Below, piece by piece: positions 33,793-44,855 of a DNA stretch of 64,000 nt. Positions within the stretch are counted from its first letter, which is position 1. Each line of letters starts with the position of its first letter. Position numbers and translations under genes: made by a program. The stretch lies in contig JAOWBW010000562.1 of NCBI GenBank assembly GCA_026119855.1, positions 310,001-374,000 of the forward strand. The letters run 5' to 3'. Source of the DNA: Campanula takesimana. Taxonomy: Eukaryota > Streptophyta > Magnoliopsida > Asterales > Campanulaceae. The notes below the pieces were generated by a model that worked only from the letters and a program-made list of their open reading frames with translations, ran no database searches and was not told the DNA's origin.

Positions 33793-33872
33793 GACCCTTA
33801 CAAACGTACATTGCTGCTTCAGTAGTTGTATACTTGCAAGGTTTTTATTACACGTGGGATTTTTCTTCATCA
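33793..33872 (+). repeat. Last ~80 bp of the Athila 3' LTR
   Basis: Matches 14500-14580 (GTATACTTGCAAGGTTTTTA and ACACGTGGGATTTTTCT) and ends at TTCATCA directly before CCACT. Confidence 0.85.
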
Positions 33873-34054
33873 CCACTTAAATAGATTGTTTAGCATATTC
33901 AAACTGATTTTTTTTATAATCAAACTGACATTTTTTTAGAGATCTTTTATTTAAAAGTGTCGGTTCACTATTTTTTAAGTTCATAGAAACACTCACACTT
34001 TTTACCACTTAAACTAACACTTTTATGCAAAACACTAGCACCTATTTGGGACAT

Positions 34055-34096
<42 letters not shown>

Positions 34097-34268
34097 AAAG
34101 CTCGATTTTGCTCATCAAACCTACTTGCAACTCTAAATAATCGTTAGTTTAAGAACAACAATAAAATAAAAGTTTAGTTGTTTATTGCATTTAATTTAGT
34201 GCAAAAAATAATCTATGGAAATAAAATATTGAAGATGGATCCATTCTATAAATGCATTCATTTTTCTA

Positions 34269-34424
34269 TTTTTTTTTTATTAATCAATGCTTTAAAGCTA
34301 TTACATAATGCCTTGAAGGCTACAACTTAGCCAATAATTAGGCTAACACAAATCTCCAGATTTGTACTCGTGACCTCAACATGGAAAGCTAACACCAGAT
34401 ACCGCTTGAGCAAGAGCTCTTTGG
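34269..34424 (-). mobile_element. Probable tRNA-derived SINE
   Basis: On the minus strand GCTCTTGCTCAAGCGGTA resembles a Pol III A box, and GGTCACGAGTACAAATC about 40 bases later a degraded B box. The copy ends in an A-run (T-run 34271-34278 on +). No clear target duplication. Confidence 0.5.
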
Positions 34425-34551
34425 TAAGAAAATAAACCCTTAAATGTAAAAAAGAAAAATAAGAAATTTATAACGATTTCTTGTATAGGAAGGAGTAATT
34501 GGTGTTTATGGTGCTCGATATTTTTATTGGGACCAATATATATAGATAAAA

Positions 34552-34748
34552 GGGCTTGTTTAGTGCATGATTCTAAAAACGAGATTTTTTAAAATGCAGC
34601 TTCTTTTTGGACGCTACTATTTTAAGCGGCTAAAAGAGCTAAGATTTTTAAAAAGCTCCACTCGAAAACTCTCCATTTATACGCTTAATTAGCAAAAAGA
34701 TTACTTTTTTAATTCATTTTGGATACACCGCTCTACTAAACAAGCTTT
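34552..34748. mobile_element. Possible small MITE
   Basis: Ends GGGCTTGTTTAGTGCA and CTACTAAACAAGCTT form imperfect inverted repeats about 200 bp apart. The target duplication is not resolved. Confidence 0.35.
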
Positions 34749-36404
34749 AAGTCTTATGAAATCTATTTTCTATCCTAATTAATGATAGAAACAGGTGAGA
34801 TATTTAGAGCCTTAAAACTATCAGATTGACAATTAAAAATGCATGTGCAAGTGTACATTGTTATTATCAAAAAAAAAAAAAAAAGTGTTCATTGTTGAAA
34901 ATGTCAGGCTTGCAACAATTATTACTATTGTGCAGCCCGTGCTACGCACGGAAAAGTTAAAGGATTGATAAATAATTTTTATTTTATTATAATAATTTTT
35001 ATTTTATTATAGTAAAAATTTTAAAATAGAAAAGAGAAGTTAAAAGTTGTGAAATATTTTAGTAAGTGTTAATCACTATAGAAGACCTTATTTATTTATT
35101 TTTTCTAATAAAATTTTTTTGGTCCTTGAAAATATATTTTGAATTAACTATTGAACCACTTATACTTATGATTATCAATTGTTATATAATTTATTTCTTA
35201 ACCAAATGATCTAATTCAAAAACTTAAATTGCTCTTAACTCAATGAGAAATGCCCACGATTTTTGATATGATTTTAGGAGATATAAATCATGTTCAAATG
35301 AATTAAGTTACACCATGCTAGTCTTAGATTAGTTGCTAGTTGCTGCCAATAAAGCACATCAGTAAAAGATTGACATTATCAGTCATGAAAACAACTCAAA
35401 TAGAAAAGCTCAAAATATGAAAATTGTAGATAAAATAAAAATACATGAATCTCAAAGTTTTCAAATTCAGAAAATTAGTTTTAATCAATTAAATATATGG
35501 AGACATTTAAATCCTTAAATGGAAATGCATTTTGACAGATTTTATTGTCATGCGAGATGGGTGAAAATAAATATGTAGATTATACATAAAATCATGTGAA
35601 CATTCAGGAACATACTTTTATGAGTGAAGAAGATTTTAAAATTTACAAATCTCAAAATTTTCATGTATTTATTTTACTATAATTTTTTCAAAAAAGAGCA
35701 ACCCTTCACAGTGCTTCATGGTCAGATTTTTGTTACTTCAAATTTAAAGTTCAAAACTAAGTCAAATGAATGAAGTTTGTAGAAGTTTCTGCAAATAGAT
35801 AAAGAAGAATTAGTGATAGCCAACAAAAATGTATGTGATACTAAAAAAAACATAAACAAACATAGAAACTTAAAAAAACAACGTGTAAAACAACGAATCT
35901 TATAATTTTGAACAACAACAATTTCAAAAGTATCCACATGTGTAGCTGCAATAAATAAAAACATGAAAAAATTAATAAAGCTCACAAATTTTCATCAACA
36001 AAATCAAACAAAAATATCACACAAACAAAGGTGAGAGAAATAACACAACATCAAAAACAATCTTCCTTTCTCATATTTATATTTCCATGCAAAACCTGTA
36101 TGCATTCTTCTATTAAAAGTGATTAAAAAGTATTTATATTATTAATTAGGGAGTTGAAGGAAAAGAAACTAAAAAGACATACACAAAATTCATTCATACA
36201 TATATCAAATACTCATATGTCTTTCAAATTCTTGATTGGTTATGCATGAATGTTTAAAGTATCTCTTAATGAATGTCTACTCTATGACCTTTCACAATCC
36301 AAACTATGTATCTATATGTAGTGTTAAATGTAATAATTAACATATATTGTGATGATTATGATTAATTAACAGTGTTATTAATAATAGTTAACTTATAAAA
36401 TAAC

Positions 36405-36979
36405 CAGTGTTCTAAAAAACGCTAGGTGGCGGAGCAACGCCTAGCACTTAGAGCGCCTAGGCGGGGCGGAGGCGGGGCTGAGAAATTAGCGCATTTTTAA
36501 TATTTTTTTGATAAATATATATGTAGTTATTCGAACCATAGTAATTTTAATGTGAGAAAATCTTAGTAATATTAATATATTTTTGTTATAAAATCAAGAT
36601 AATCGACTACTTTAACTAACTTTTTTTTTTGGAACAATTTTTTACTAACTTTTAAAAATGTGTAAGGCTAGTTTTTTTTGTTTATATTTATGTCCATATC
36701 GGAGAAGTATATTGATAAAATATTAACAAATCTTTTTTTCACTGAATTAGCCTAGGCTCGCCTAAGCCCGCCTAGGCCCGCCTAAATCCGCCTAGACTGC
36801 CTAGGCCGCCTAAACCCGCCTAGGACCGCCTAAATCCGCCTAGCCCGCCTCCTCCGCCTAGCCGTCAAGCCCGCCTAGATCCGCCTAGCGCCTAATTTGG
36901 CCGATTTGACAAAAGTCGCGGCGGACCACCCCCGACTAGCGCCTAGGCTCCGCCTAGGCGCCCGTCTTTTAGAACACTG
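36405..36979. mobile_element. hAT-type non-autonomous element 2
   Basis: Termini CAGTGTTCTAAAAAACGC and GCGCCCGTCTTTTAGAACACTG, flanked by AAAATAAC and AAAATAGC (7 of 8 match). It is in the same family as 31798-32557. The right third (36750-36960) is a dense array of CCGCCTAGGCC/CCGCCTAAATC words, about twenty copies. Confidence 0.85.
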
Positions 36980-37599
36980 AAAATAGCTATTATAACTAAT
37001 ATTATTAATAGTAATTATTACTTTACATAATACTATTAATGATTACCTAGTTATATTAATAGTAATTTCAAATTTATATAATGATTATTGTAATCAAATT
37101 GTACTATTAATAGTAATAGTTAATTTATATAGTAACTATTATTGTTAACTAATAGTATTAATAGTAATATTTAGCATATATTATAACTATTATAATTAAC
37201 TAATACTATTAATAGTAATAGCCAATTTACATAGTAACTATTATGATTAACTAATATTATTAATAGTAATAAGTATCATATATATTTAACTATATTTGTT
37301 AGTTATAAATAGTAACTATAAAAGTTATCTATTATAGTATTTATTACTATTATAAGTATTAGTTTCTATAATACTAACTATTATAGTTACTCGATATAGT
37401 AGCTAATATTTTTTTCCTTTGTACCAAAAAATAAAATAAAAAATATAGTAGCTAATATTAGTAGCTAATACTATTAGCTAAGAAATAAAAATTGAAAACT
37501 CATTTATTTATGAGGGGAGCGTTGACGTGGCATCACCAAATGCCAGCTTCCTCCATAGTTCGTCCACATGTAAATACCATAACCATCTTCACAAACTTT

Positions 37600-37604
37600 A
37601 ATAT

Positions 37605-37638
<34 letters not shown>

Positions 37639-37699
37639 ATATACATACATACATATATATATATACATACATACATATATATATATATACATACATACA

Positions 37700-37751
<52 letters not shown>
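37600..37751. repeat. TA / CATA microsatellite
   Basis: Alternating (TA)n and (CATA)n blocks inside the Helitron 2 5' end. The ORFs made of Tyr/Ile/Val/Met repeats on both strands are artefacts of this tract. Confidence 0.9.
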
Positions 37752-38127
37752 GGGTTAACGACAATTTAGACCTTAAAGTGATATACCACCCTCCCAAACG
37801 AACCTTGATGTTTCTTTTGCCAGATCAAACCTTGAAGTGTAAAAAAAGTCACCAGTTAAGGCCTTTTTGACGGATCTTGTTAAAAAAGTTAGTTAAGTAG
37901 CATGTGCCATTGTAAGTACCCCAATCTGAAATTAACCAACTTTAGAGGAACTCTTAGCACCATTCAGGGATAAACTGATAGGCTGGGACCTCACTAAGAT
38001 AAGCCTAAAATTCCACGTCTACACTGGAATTAAAATTGGAAAAATCCAAAAGCTCGCCATGCTGAGCCGTACGGATGGTTTGGGCACGAGAGGGGCCAAT
38101 CCGTACGGATGGTTTGGGCACGGGAGG

Positions 38128-40224
38128 TGTCGCGACCCCGGACCCCGCGGGCCCGGGACCGCGATCTGGACGTCGACTCTAAAACCAAAACCATGAAATA
38201 CCAAGGTTAAAAATTTCATTTGATACCAAAAGGGTAATGATCCAAAGTTTTACAAAACCAAGTTTGATAAAAACTAATTACAACTATCATAAACTTCCAC
38301 AAGTTTATGCCCAACAAAATACAAATGTACAAAAACCTAATGACGTCAATGTTTGGTACAAATATCCCCAAAAGGTTACACATTGATATAATGTAAACCA
38401 ACCTATACAACTTTCCCCAAAAGAACGGATCCACACTCGACGTCCTCTTTCTCGTGATCAGCGAGACTAATCCTTAGCACCTGGGGGGGGGGGGGTTAAG
38501 GAAAAACAAAGATAAAAAGAAAAGGGGTGAGATAAATCTCAATAAGTTACTAATGCAACTACATGACATGCTATGATGCACTAAGCAATAAACAATAATA
38601 AATATCACATAGCACATAGCATTTATCACATAACAGATAGCAGCGGAAATAAACACATAACAAAGGATATAGCCAAGGTTTTCCAAACCGGAACATCCAA
38701 ATAAAGGATCGCTGCGCAGCTTCAATAATCAACAAATCATCATCTTCATAACAGCATGAAAGCCGAAGAGAAAACCCCCGGTACCGGAACCAATAACCAA
38801 TGAAGTGTCACAAAGGACGGGAGACATGCCACAAAGTCATGCTCCAAGAAGCTAAAATGCACACAAAGGAGCTAGCTCTTCTCACATCCAAGGCCAATCT
38901 GGAGGAGGGTAATAATGGGGCAAAACAATGGTCAACATCACAATGGACTTGGCCGTGCCATCATAACGTTTCGCATCGCCCAAACACACACAAAATACCA
39001 GCTGGACTTTCACGTAAATGCTAAGTAATAAAATACTAGCACGATAAACAACAAAGGATTCCAAAGTAGGGAATCATGCCAAGTAATCACCAAGAAGATG
39101 AAATGAACAAACAATGCACAATAAAGGTGCTTCAAAATCCCAATTCACCATTAATGAATTTCAAACACAAACTTGATCACAAAGGACCAAATTCTATCAC
39201 TAAAGTGTACTACAATGATCACTTAGGTCAACTAAAAGGACACCCAAGAATTGGACCAAAGCACGTTCTTCAATCACACAAATTAACAAAATGTGAAGTT
39301 TCAGGGTTTATGTGCGGCCGCCCAAAGTGGGTTGTGCGGTCGCCCAAAAAGCCTCAAAACAAGAACAAAAGCTTTCAGAAAGATGTGCGGTCGCCCAGGA
39401 AGTTTTGTGCGGCCGCCCAATCTTCCGGATTGCCAGAAATCGGGAAGAACAACATGGGTTCTTCCATTTTTATACCCAAAACACATTTCCACCCAAAATC
39501 CAACATTCCAACTAGCATACTAATGTACCAAAACAACTTATAAGTCTAAAAAGACTCCTAAAAAAACATTTAACAACCAAAATCATGAATCAAACCCAAC
39601 ATTCAAGATTTCACCATTTTTGATCAAAAACCCAAATAAATTCCAAACAAATTCAAAACTCATCCAAACTTCAAATGTAACACATCAAACAATATCTAAA
39701 CATGATATGAACATTTTAGCATTAAAATTGGGGAAAAGTAACTTACTTGAAAATAATGAAAGTTGACGGATTTCGATTCTTTTTGGTTCTACGCGATCCT
39801 ATCGACGATCTAAACAAGGTTCACGTTTCAAGAAATGAGAGAAGATGATGGGAAGAAGGAGAAAATGAAGAGAGAAGATAAAGAAAGAAAAACTTACCAC
39901 TACCCAAGAGAGAGAGAGAGTGTGTCCAGGGAGATGAGTGAAAGAGTGAGGGAGAAGGTGAGGGAGGTGAGGGGAATAGGGAGGGAGTAGGGAAATTATT
40001 TCAAACATTTACACTTAGGCCCCCTCTCTCACACTTCACACAAATACTACACTCCCAACTAACAATTAAGACCCAAATAAAATGCTAGGCATAAATATTA
40101 TCACACATAAAATGCACACATAATTATTTAAATAAATAATAATTTAAATAAACAAATAAGCAAATAATAAATAATAATTATTTAATTACTTAATAAAATA
40201 GAGTCTAGATTTCGGGTCGTGACA
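38128..40224 (-). repeat. 3' LTR of Tekay
   Basis: 2097 bp, on + from TGTCGCGACC to GGGTCGTGACA. Four GCGG(C/T)CGCCC words lie at 39311-39421. On the minus strand a TATA-like GGTATAAAAATGG (near 39470) lies just upstream of these, unlike other families where TATA follows. Short ORFs inside are shadows. A poly(G) tract and a GA tract differ in length from the other LTR. Confidence 0.9.
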
Positions 40225-40240
40225 TTCACTCCCCCTTAAA
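40225..40240 (-). promoter_or_regulatory. Polypurine tract of Tekay
   Basis: Minus strand TTAAGGGGGAGTGAA directly abuts the 3' LTR; the plus-strand DNA primer site. Confidence 0.8.
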
Positions 40241-40273
40241 GAAAATTCGACCCGAATTTTAACGAGACTCACC

Positions 40274-43200
40274 TTAAACAAAGAGCCACTGAAATTTCCT
40301 CTCGATCTCATCTCGGAGCTCCCACGTCGACTCCTCGATGTTATGATTCCTCCAAAGAACTCGAACCAACGCAATGCTTTTGCTCCTCAACTCTTGGACT
40401 TTAGAATCCAAGATCCGAACCGGTCGTTCCTCATAAGACATATCGGGCTCAATATCCTCCGGTATCCTCGGTAACACGTGAGACGGATCATGAACATACT
40501 TCCGAAGCATAGAAACGTGAAAAACATCATGCAATCGGTCCAAAGATGGCGGTAACGCAAGACGATACGCTAGAAGTCCAACCTTTCCCAAAATCTCAAA
40601 CGGGCCAATAAACCTCGGAGCCAACTTACCTTTCTTCCCAAACCTACGAATACCCACCTTCGGAGACACTTTCAAGAATACCAAATCACCAATCTGAAAA
40701 CTAAGATCTCGCCTTCGGTTGTCTGCGTAGCTCTTATGTCGACTCTGGGCTGTCTTCAATCTATCCCGGATAACTTTGACTTTCTCAACCGAATCCCGAA
40801 GCAAATCGATACCCAAAACTCTCGCTTCACCAACCTCATCCCAACAAATAGGCGATCTACACTTTCTTCCATACAAGGCCTCAAACGGTGCCATCTCGAT
40901 ACTAGCCTGATAACTGTTGTTGTAAGAGAACTCCACTAACGGTAGATGCGAATCCCAAGAATCGGAAAAGTCTATCGAACAAGCTCGCAACATATCCTCA
41001 AGAATCTGAATAGTCCTCTCAGATTGACCGTCGGTCTGAGGATGAAAAGCTGTACTAAATCGCAAATCTGTACCCAAAGCTTCCTGAAACGCCTTCCAGA
41101 ATCTAGAAGTAAACCTCGGGTCTCGATCTGACACAATGCTAACCGGAACCCCATGCAATCTCACAATCTCATCGATATAAAGGGTCGCAAGCTTCTCCAT
41201 CGAATATCTGATGTCAATAGGCAAGAAATGGGCACTCTTAGTCAATCTATCCACTATTACCCAAACACTGTCATACTTCCTACGGGTACGAGGCAGTCCC
41301 GTAACGAAATCCATAGTCACATGCTCCCATTTCCACTCAGGAATCTCTAACGGCTGGAGTAATCCCGCGGGTCTCTGATGCTCGGCTTTGACCTGCTGAC
41401 ACGTTAAACACTTCGATACATACTCCGCTATTTCCCTCTTCATATTAATCCACCAAAATTGTTGCTTCAAATCCTGATACATCTTCGTACTACCCGGATG
41501 AATAGTATACCTCGATTTGTGACCCTCATCAAGAACTCTTTGTTTAATTCCATCAACATCCGGAACACACAAACGCCCACGGAAAGTCAACACTCCACTA
41601 GAGCTCAATGAAAAATCCTCGAAATTCTTTTCCTTCAATTTACCCATTATCTTCACCAACTCGGGATCCTCTTTCTGAGCTTCCTTTATCCTCTGAATTA
41701 GGGTCGGAGACACCCTAATATTCGCAAAAATAGCCCCATGTCTCGATTCACGAGGAGACCAATCTCGAACATCCTCAAGCATTTTCCATTCACGAACCAT
41801 CATCGAAGCTACATAAGATTTTCTACTAATCGCATCGGCTACCACATTCGCCTTTCCCGGGTGATAAGAAATCGTACAATCATAATCCTTCAACAATTCC
41901 ATCCATCGACGCTGTCGGTTGTTCAACTCTTTCTGGGAGAAAAGGTACTTCAAACTCTTGTGATCCGTAAAAATCTCAAACTTCGCCCCATAAAGGTAGT
42001 GCTTCCACTTGTGCAACGCAAAGACAATAGCCGCTAATTCCATATCATGAGTCGGGTAATTCTGCTCACTCGGGGTCAACTTCCTCGAAGCATACGCAAT
42101 TACTTTCCCATTCTGCATCAACACACAACCCAAACCCTCTTTCGAAGCATCACTATAAATCACTAGGCCATCGCTCCCATTAGGCAAAGTCAAGATCGGT
42201 GCGGTAGTCAACCTCTTCTTCAATTCCTCGAAACTCTTGTCACATTTCTCGGTCCACACAAACGGAACATTTTTCCGAGTCAACTGAGTCATCGGAGTAG
42301 CAATCCTCGAAAACCCTTCAATAAACCTTCGGTAATACCCGGCTAAACCAAGAAAGCTACGAATCTCTGTCACTGATTCGGGTCTCTTCCAATCCACTAT
42401 AGCCTCTATCTTTGACGGATCCACAGAAATCCCATCTTTCGAAATCACATGGCCCAGAAAAGAAACCTTCTCGAGCCAAAATTCGCATTTACTGAACTTC
42501 GCAAATAATTTCTCTCTCGCAAGAACGGATAAAACTGTCCTCAAATGCTGCTCGTGCTCCTCTCGAGATTTCGAATAAACAAGAATGTCGTCGATGAAGA
42601 CTACCACGAACGAGTCAAGATAAGGATGGAAAATATGGTTCATCAAATCCATAAACACGGCCGGCGCGTTCGTCAACCCAAACGGCATAACCAAGAACTC
42701 ATAATGACCATAACGAGTGCGAAAAGCAGTCTTCGGAATATCCTCCGATCGAACCTTCAACTGATGGTACCCACTCCTCAAATCAAGTTTAGAGAAAACC
42801 ACGGACCCTTGAAGCTGATCAAATAAATCATCAATATGCGGTAGGGGATACTTATTCTTCACCGTAACTTGATTCAACTTTCGGTAATCGATGCACAATC
42901 TCAACGAACCATCTTTCTTCCGCACGAATAAAACCGGCGCTCCCCACGGGGAAACACTAGGGCGGATAAACCCTCGATCAAGCAACTCTTGCAACTGAAC
43001 CTTTAGTTCCTTCAACTCTGCGGGAGCTAACCTATAAGGTGCTTTCGAAATTGGAGCCGTACCCGGCAAAAGATCTATACAAAACTCAATCTCACGATCG
43101 GGAGGCATATCGTACTCGGTAGAGAAAACATCGGGAAATTCCCGAACTACCCGAACACTATCAAAACTAGGGGATTCCAACCTAGTATCAAGAACACTAG

Positions 43201-44743
43201 CCAAATACCCCTCACAACCACTATGCAATAATTTTCTCGCTTTCATAAAAGAAATTAAGCGAACCTTTCTACTCAGAGGACAAGCCTCAAACACGAATTT
43301 AGGCACATCGGGAATAGAAAAAGTAACAGTTTTCTTACGGCAATCAACAGAAGCATGAAACTTGCTCAACCAATCCATACCCAAAATGACATCAAAGTCT
43401 TGGATAGGAAGAACTACCAAATCCGCACAAAGGACACGACCACAAATGACCACATCACAAGCACGAAAGACTCGATCAGAAATCAAGCGTTCTCCTATAG
43501 GGGTCGACACCTCTAGCACGTACGGTAAAGACTCGAATGCAGCATTTAACATGGAAGCAAATTGCACAGAAATGTATGAATGAGATGATCCTGGATCTAC
43601 TAACGCTCGTGCGCTCACATTAGACACAGAAACAATACCTCCAATAACGGATGGATCATCAGTAGCTTGTTGTTGATTCATGGCAAATACTCTTCCTTGG
43701 ACTTTGGGCTTCCCTGCGGCATCCCTTTTCTGACCCTGATTAGTACCAACTCCTGACCCGGATGCTTGTACTCTACCTCTCGGGCAATCTTTTACAAAGT
43801 GACCCATTTGACCACAATTGGTGCACCTTCCTTGCTTCTTCCAACAACGGTCTTCAGAATGACCTTCCTTTTGACAATACGAACAAAGCCTCCTAATTTG
43901 GCTCCCTTGGTTCCCGGAAGTGGTACCCGGGTTCCTTGGAATCGGTTGCCCTCGGAACTGAGATTGTCCCCCAAAGTTACCTCGATTATCAATCCTTGGT
44001 TGTGACTTGCTCTGCGCTCCTTGCTTACTCGGGTTGGCCACCTCGGTCTTCCTTTTATGCTCCCTAATATCTTGCTCTATTAAGTAGGCTCGGTCCACCG
44101 CATCTTGGAAAGTCACAATCCGTTGAGCAATAAGTTGAGTACGGATGGAGGTCTTCAATCCCCGAATAAATCTCATAGCCTTTTGTTCCTCGGTCCTCAC
44201 CAAATAGTCGCAATACCGGGCTAATTCTATGAACTTAGCCGAGTATTGTGCTATAGACAACACACCTTGCTCTAGGTTGAGTAGCTCGATCTCCTTTCGG
44301 TTTTGATCAACAACCGGAATGAAATGCTCCTTAAATTTGCGCACAAACAACTCCCACGCATACACCGTGCGAGTGTCATCCCAACTAGCTTTAACACCCT
44401 TCCACCAATGCTCGGCGGCTCCCACAAGCTTGTAAGCCGCAAACCGGACCTTGTCCTCATCCGAACACCCAAATACATCATAAATCTTCTCCATAGACTC
44501 AATCCACAACTCAGCTTTCCTTACATCGGGTTCCCCATTGAATTCAACCGGTTTCAACTTCAGAAATTGCTCCAGTCCATAACGGGGTGGTGCTTGCTCT
44601 ACCCTCGGACCTTGATCATGTATGGCCTTCATGGCCGCCTCAAACATGCCTTGAAACATGGCACGGGCTTCTTCCCTTGTATCATTCTGATTCTGAGCCC
44701 CACTAGTACCTCCTCTATTTCTTCTTCCAGACATTGAGTACAA
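40274..44743 (-). CDS. Tekay gag-pol polyprotein, intact, 1489 aa
   Basis: A single open frame encoding all proteins for retrotransposition. By residue: gag core ~60-220; two zinc knuckles CSYCQKEGHSEDRC (287-300) and CTNCGQMGHFVKDC (307-320); protease with DPGSS (383-387; DPG in place of DSG is frequent in this lineage); reverse transcriptase ~580-760 with MPFGLTNAP and catalytic FIDD (716-719); RNase H ~860-975 (YSDASKEGLG, FTDHKSLKYLF); integrase zinc finger HKSRYTIHPG...CLTCQQ (1075-1116); integrase triad D1145 (TMDFVTGL), D1206 (VSDRDPRF), E1242 (QSERTIQ), giving the D-35-E spacing; GPF module 1371; chromodomain 1440-1489 (RPVRILDSK...WRNHNIEESTWE), which in this group guides integration to particular chromatin. 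A second Met at residue 4 could also start. No break is seen, so it is probably functional. Confidence 0.95.
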   Translation of the reverse strand: MYSMSGRRNRGGTSGAQNQNDTREEARAMFQGMFEAAMKAIHDQGPRVEQAPPRYGLEQFLKLKPVEFNGEPDVRKAELWIESMEKIYDVFGCSDEDKVRFAAYKLVGAAEHWWKGVKASWDDTRTVYAWELFVRKFKEHFIPVVDQNRKEIELLNLEQGVLSIAQYSAKFIELARYCDYLVRTEEQKAMRFIRGLKTSIRTQLIAQRIVTFQDAVDRAYLIEQDIREHKRKTEVANPSKQGAQSKSQPRIDNRGNFGGQSQFRGQPIPRNPGTTSGNQGSQIRRLCSYCQKEGHSEDRCWKKQGRCTNCGQMGHFVKDCPRGRVQASGSGVGTNQGQKRDAAGKPKVQGRVFAMNQQQATDDPSVIGGIVSVSNVSARALVDPGSSHSYISVQFASMLNAAFESLPYVLEVSTPIGERLISDRVFRACDVVICGRVLCADLVVLPIQDFDVILGMDWLSKFHASVDCRKKTVTFSIPDVPKFVFEACPLSRKVRLISFMKARKLLHSGCEGYLASVLDTRLESPSFDSVRVVREFPDVFSTEYDMPPDREIEFCIDLLPGTAPISKAPYRLAPAELKELKVQLQELLDRGFIRPSVSPWGAPVLFVRKKDGSLRLCIDYRKLNQVTVKNKYPLPHIDDLFDQLQGSVVFSKLDLRSGYHQLKVRSEDIPKTAFRTRYGHYEFLVMPFGLTNAPAVFMDLMNHIFHPYLDSFVVVFIDDILVYSKSREEHEQHLRTVLSVLAREKLFAKFSKCEFWLEKVSFLGHVISKDGISVDPSKIEAIVDWKRPESVTEIRSFLGLAGYYRRFIEGFSRIATPMTQLTRKNVPFVWTEKCDKSFEELKKRLTTAPILTLPNGSDGLVIYSDASKEGLGCVLMQNGKVIAYASRKLTPSEQNYPTHDMELAAIVFALHKWKHYLYGAKFEIFTDHKSLKYLFSQKELNNRQRRWMELLKDYDCTISYHPGKANVVADAISRKSYVASMMVREWKMLEDVRDWSPRESRHGAIFANIRVSPTLIQRIKEAQKEDPELVKIMGKLKEKNFEDFSLSSSGVLTFRGRLCVPDVDGIKQRVLDEGHKSRYTIHPGSTKMYQDLKQQFWWINMKREIAEYVSKCLTCQQVKAEHQRPAGLLQPLEIPEWKWEHVTMDFVTGLPRTRRKYDSVWVIVDRLTKSAHFLPIDIRYSMEKLATLYIDEIVRLHGVPVSIVSDRDPRFTSRFWKAFQEALGTDLRFSTAFHPQTDGQSERTIQILEDMLRACSIDFSDSWDSHLPLVEFSYNNSYQASIEMAPFEALYGRKCRSPICWDEVGEARVLGIDLLRDSVEKVKVIRDRLKTAQSRHKSYADNRRRDLSFQIGDLVFLKVSPKVGIRRFGKKGKLAPRFIGPFEILGKVGLLAYRLALPPSLDRLHDVFHVSMLRKYVHDPSHVLPRIPEDIEPDMSYEERPVRILDSKVQELRSKSIALVRVLWRNHNIEESTWELRDEIERKFQWLFV

Positions 44744-44841
44744 TTACCTGCATAAAACATCAGCCGTTAATCACTCCGCACACTACTACCCACCTAGGTC
44801 ATACTAATCCACCTAGACTTATACTTAGAGCTAATGCCATA

Positions 44842-44853
44842 GCTCTGATACCA
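44842..44853 (-). promoter_or_regulatory. Primer-binding site of Tekay
   Basis: Minus strand TGGTATCAGAGC, two bases inside the 5' LTR; complementary to initiator tRNA-Met. Confidence 0.9.
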
Positions 44854-44855
44854 AC

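Larger units (their letters stand above)
9326..33872 (+). mobile_element. Athila-type Ty3/gypsy element, heavily nested
   Basis: Bounded by the 5-bp duplication CCACT at 9321-9325 and 33873-33877. The 5' LTR ends at 14580, a tRNA-Asp-type primer-binding site follows, then gag (14638-16131), protease (24711-25627) and the first residues of RT (33665-33792), which join directly to the last ~80 bp of the 3' LTR. The rest of RT, RNase H, integrase and most of the 3' LTR are deleted. Three LTR-type insertions interrupt it (two in the 5' LTR, one in gag) and a fourth (25633-33659) separates protease from RT. The element cannot be autonomous. Confidence 0.85.
33878..34924. other. Flanking DNA right of Athila
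   Basis: AT-rich, non-coding. It holds a 37-base T-run (34057-34093), possibly the poly(A) of a minus-strand retroposon, a SINE (34269-34424) and a possible small MITE (34552-34748). A second copy of ACACTTTTTACCACTTAA near 33985 resembles the Athila target site. Confidence 0.4.

Noticed and set aside
37492..37797. ORFs of Tyr/Ile/Val/Met/Cys repeats on both strands
   Set aside because: They translate a TA/CATA microsatellite.
40736..44737. Plus-strand ORFs opposite the Tekay gag-pol
   Set aside because: No recognised domain; they are shadows of the intact minus-strand frame.
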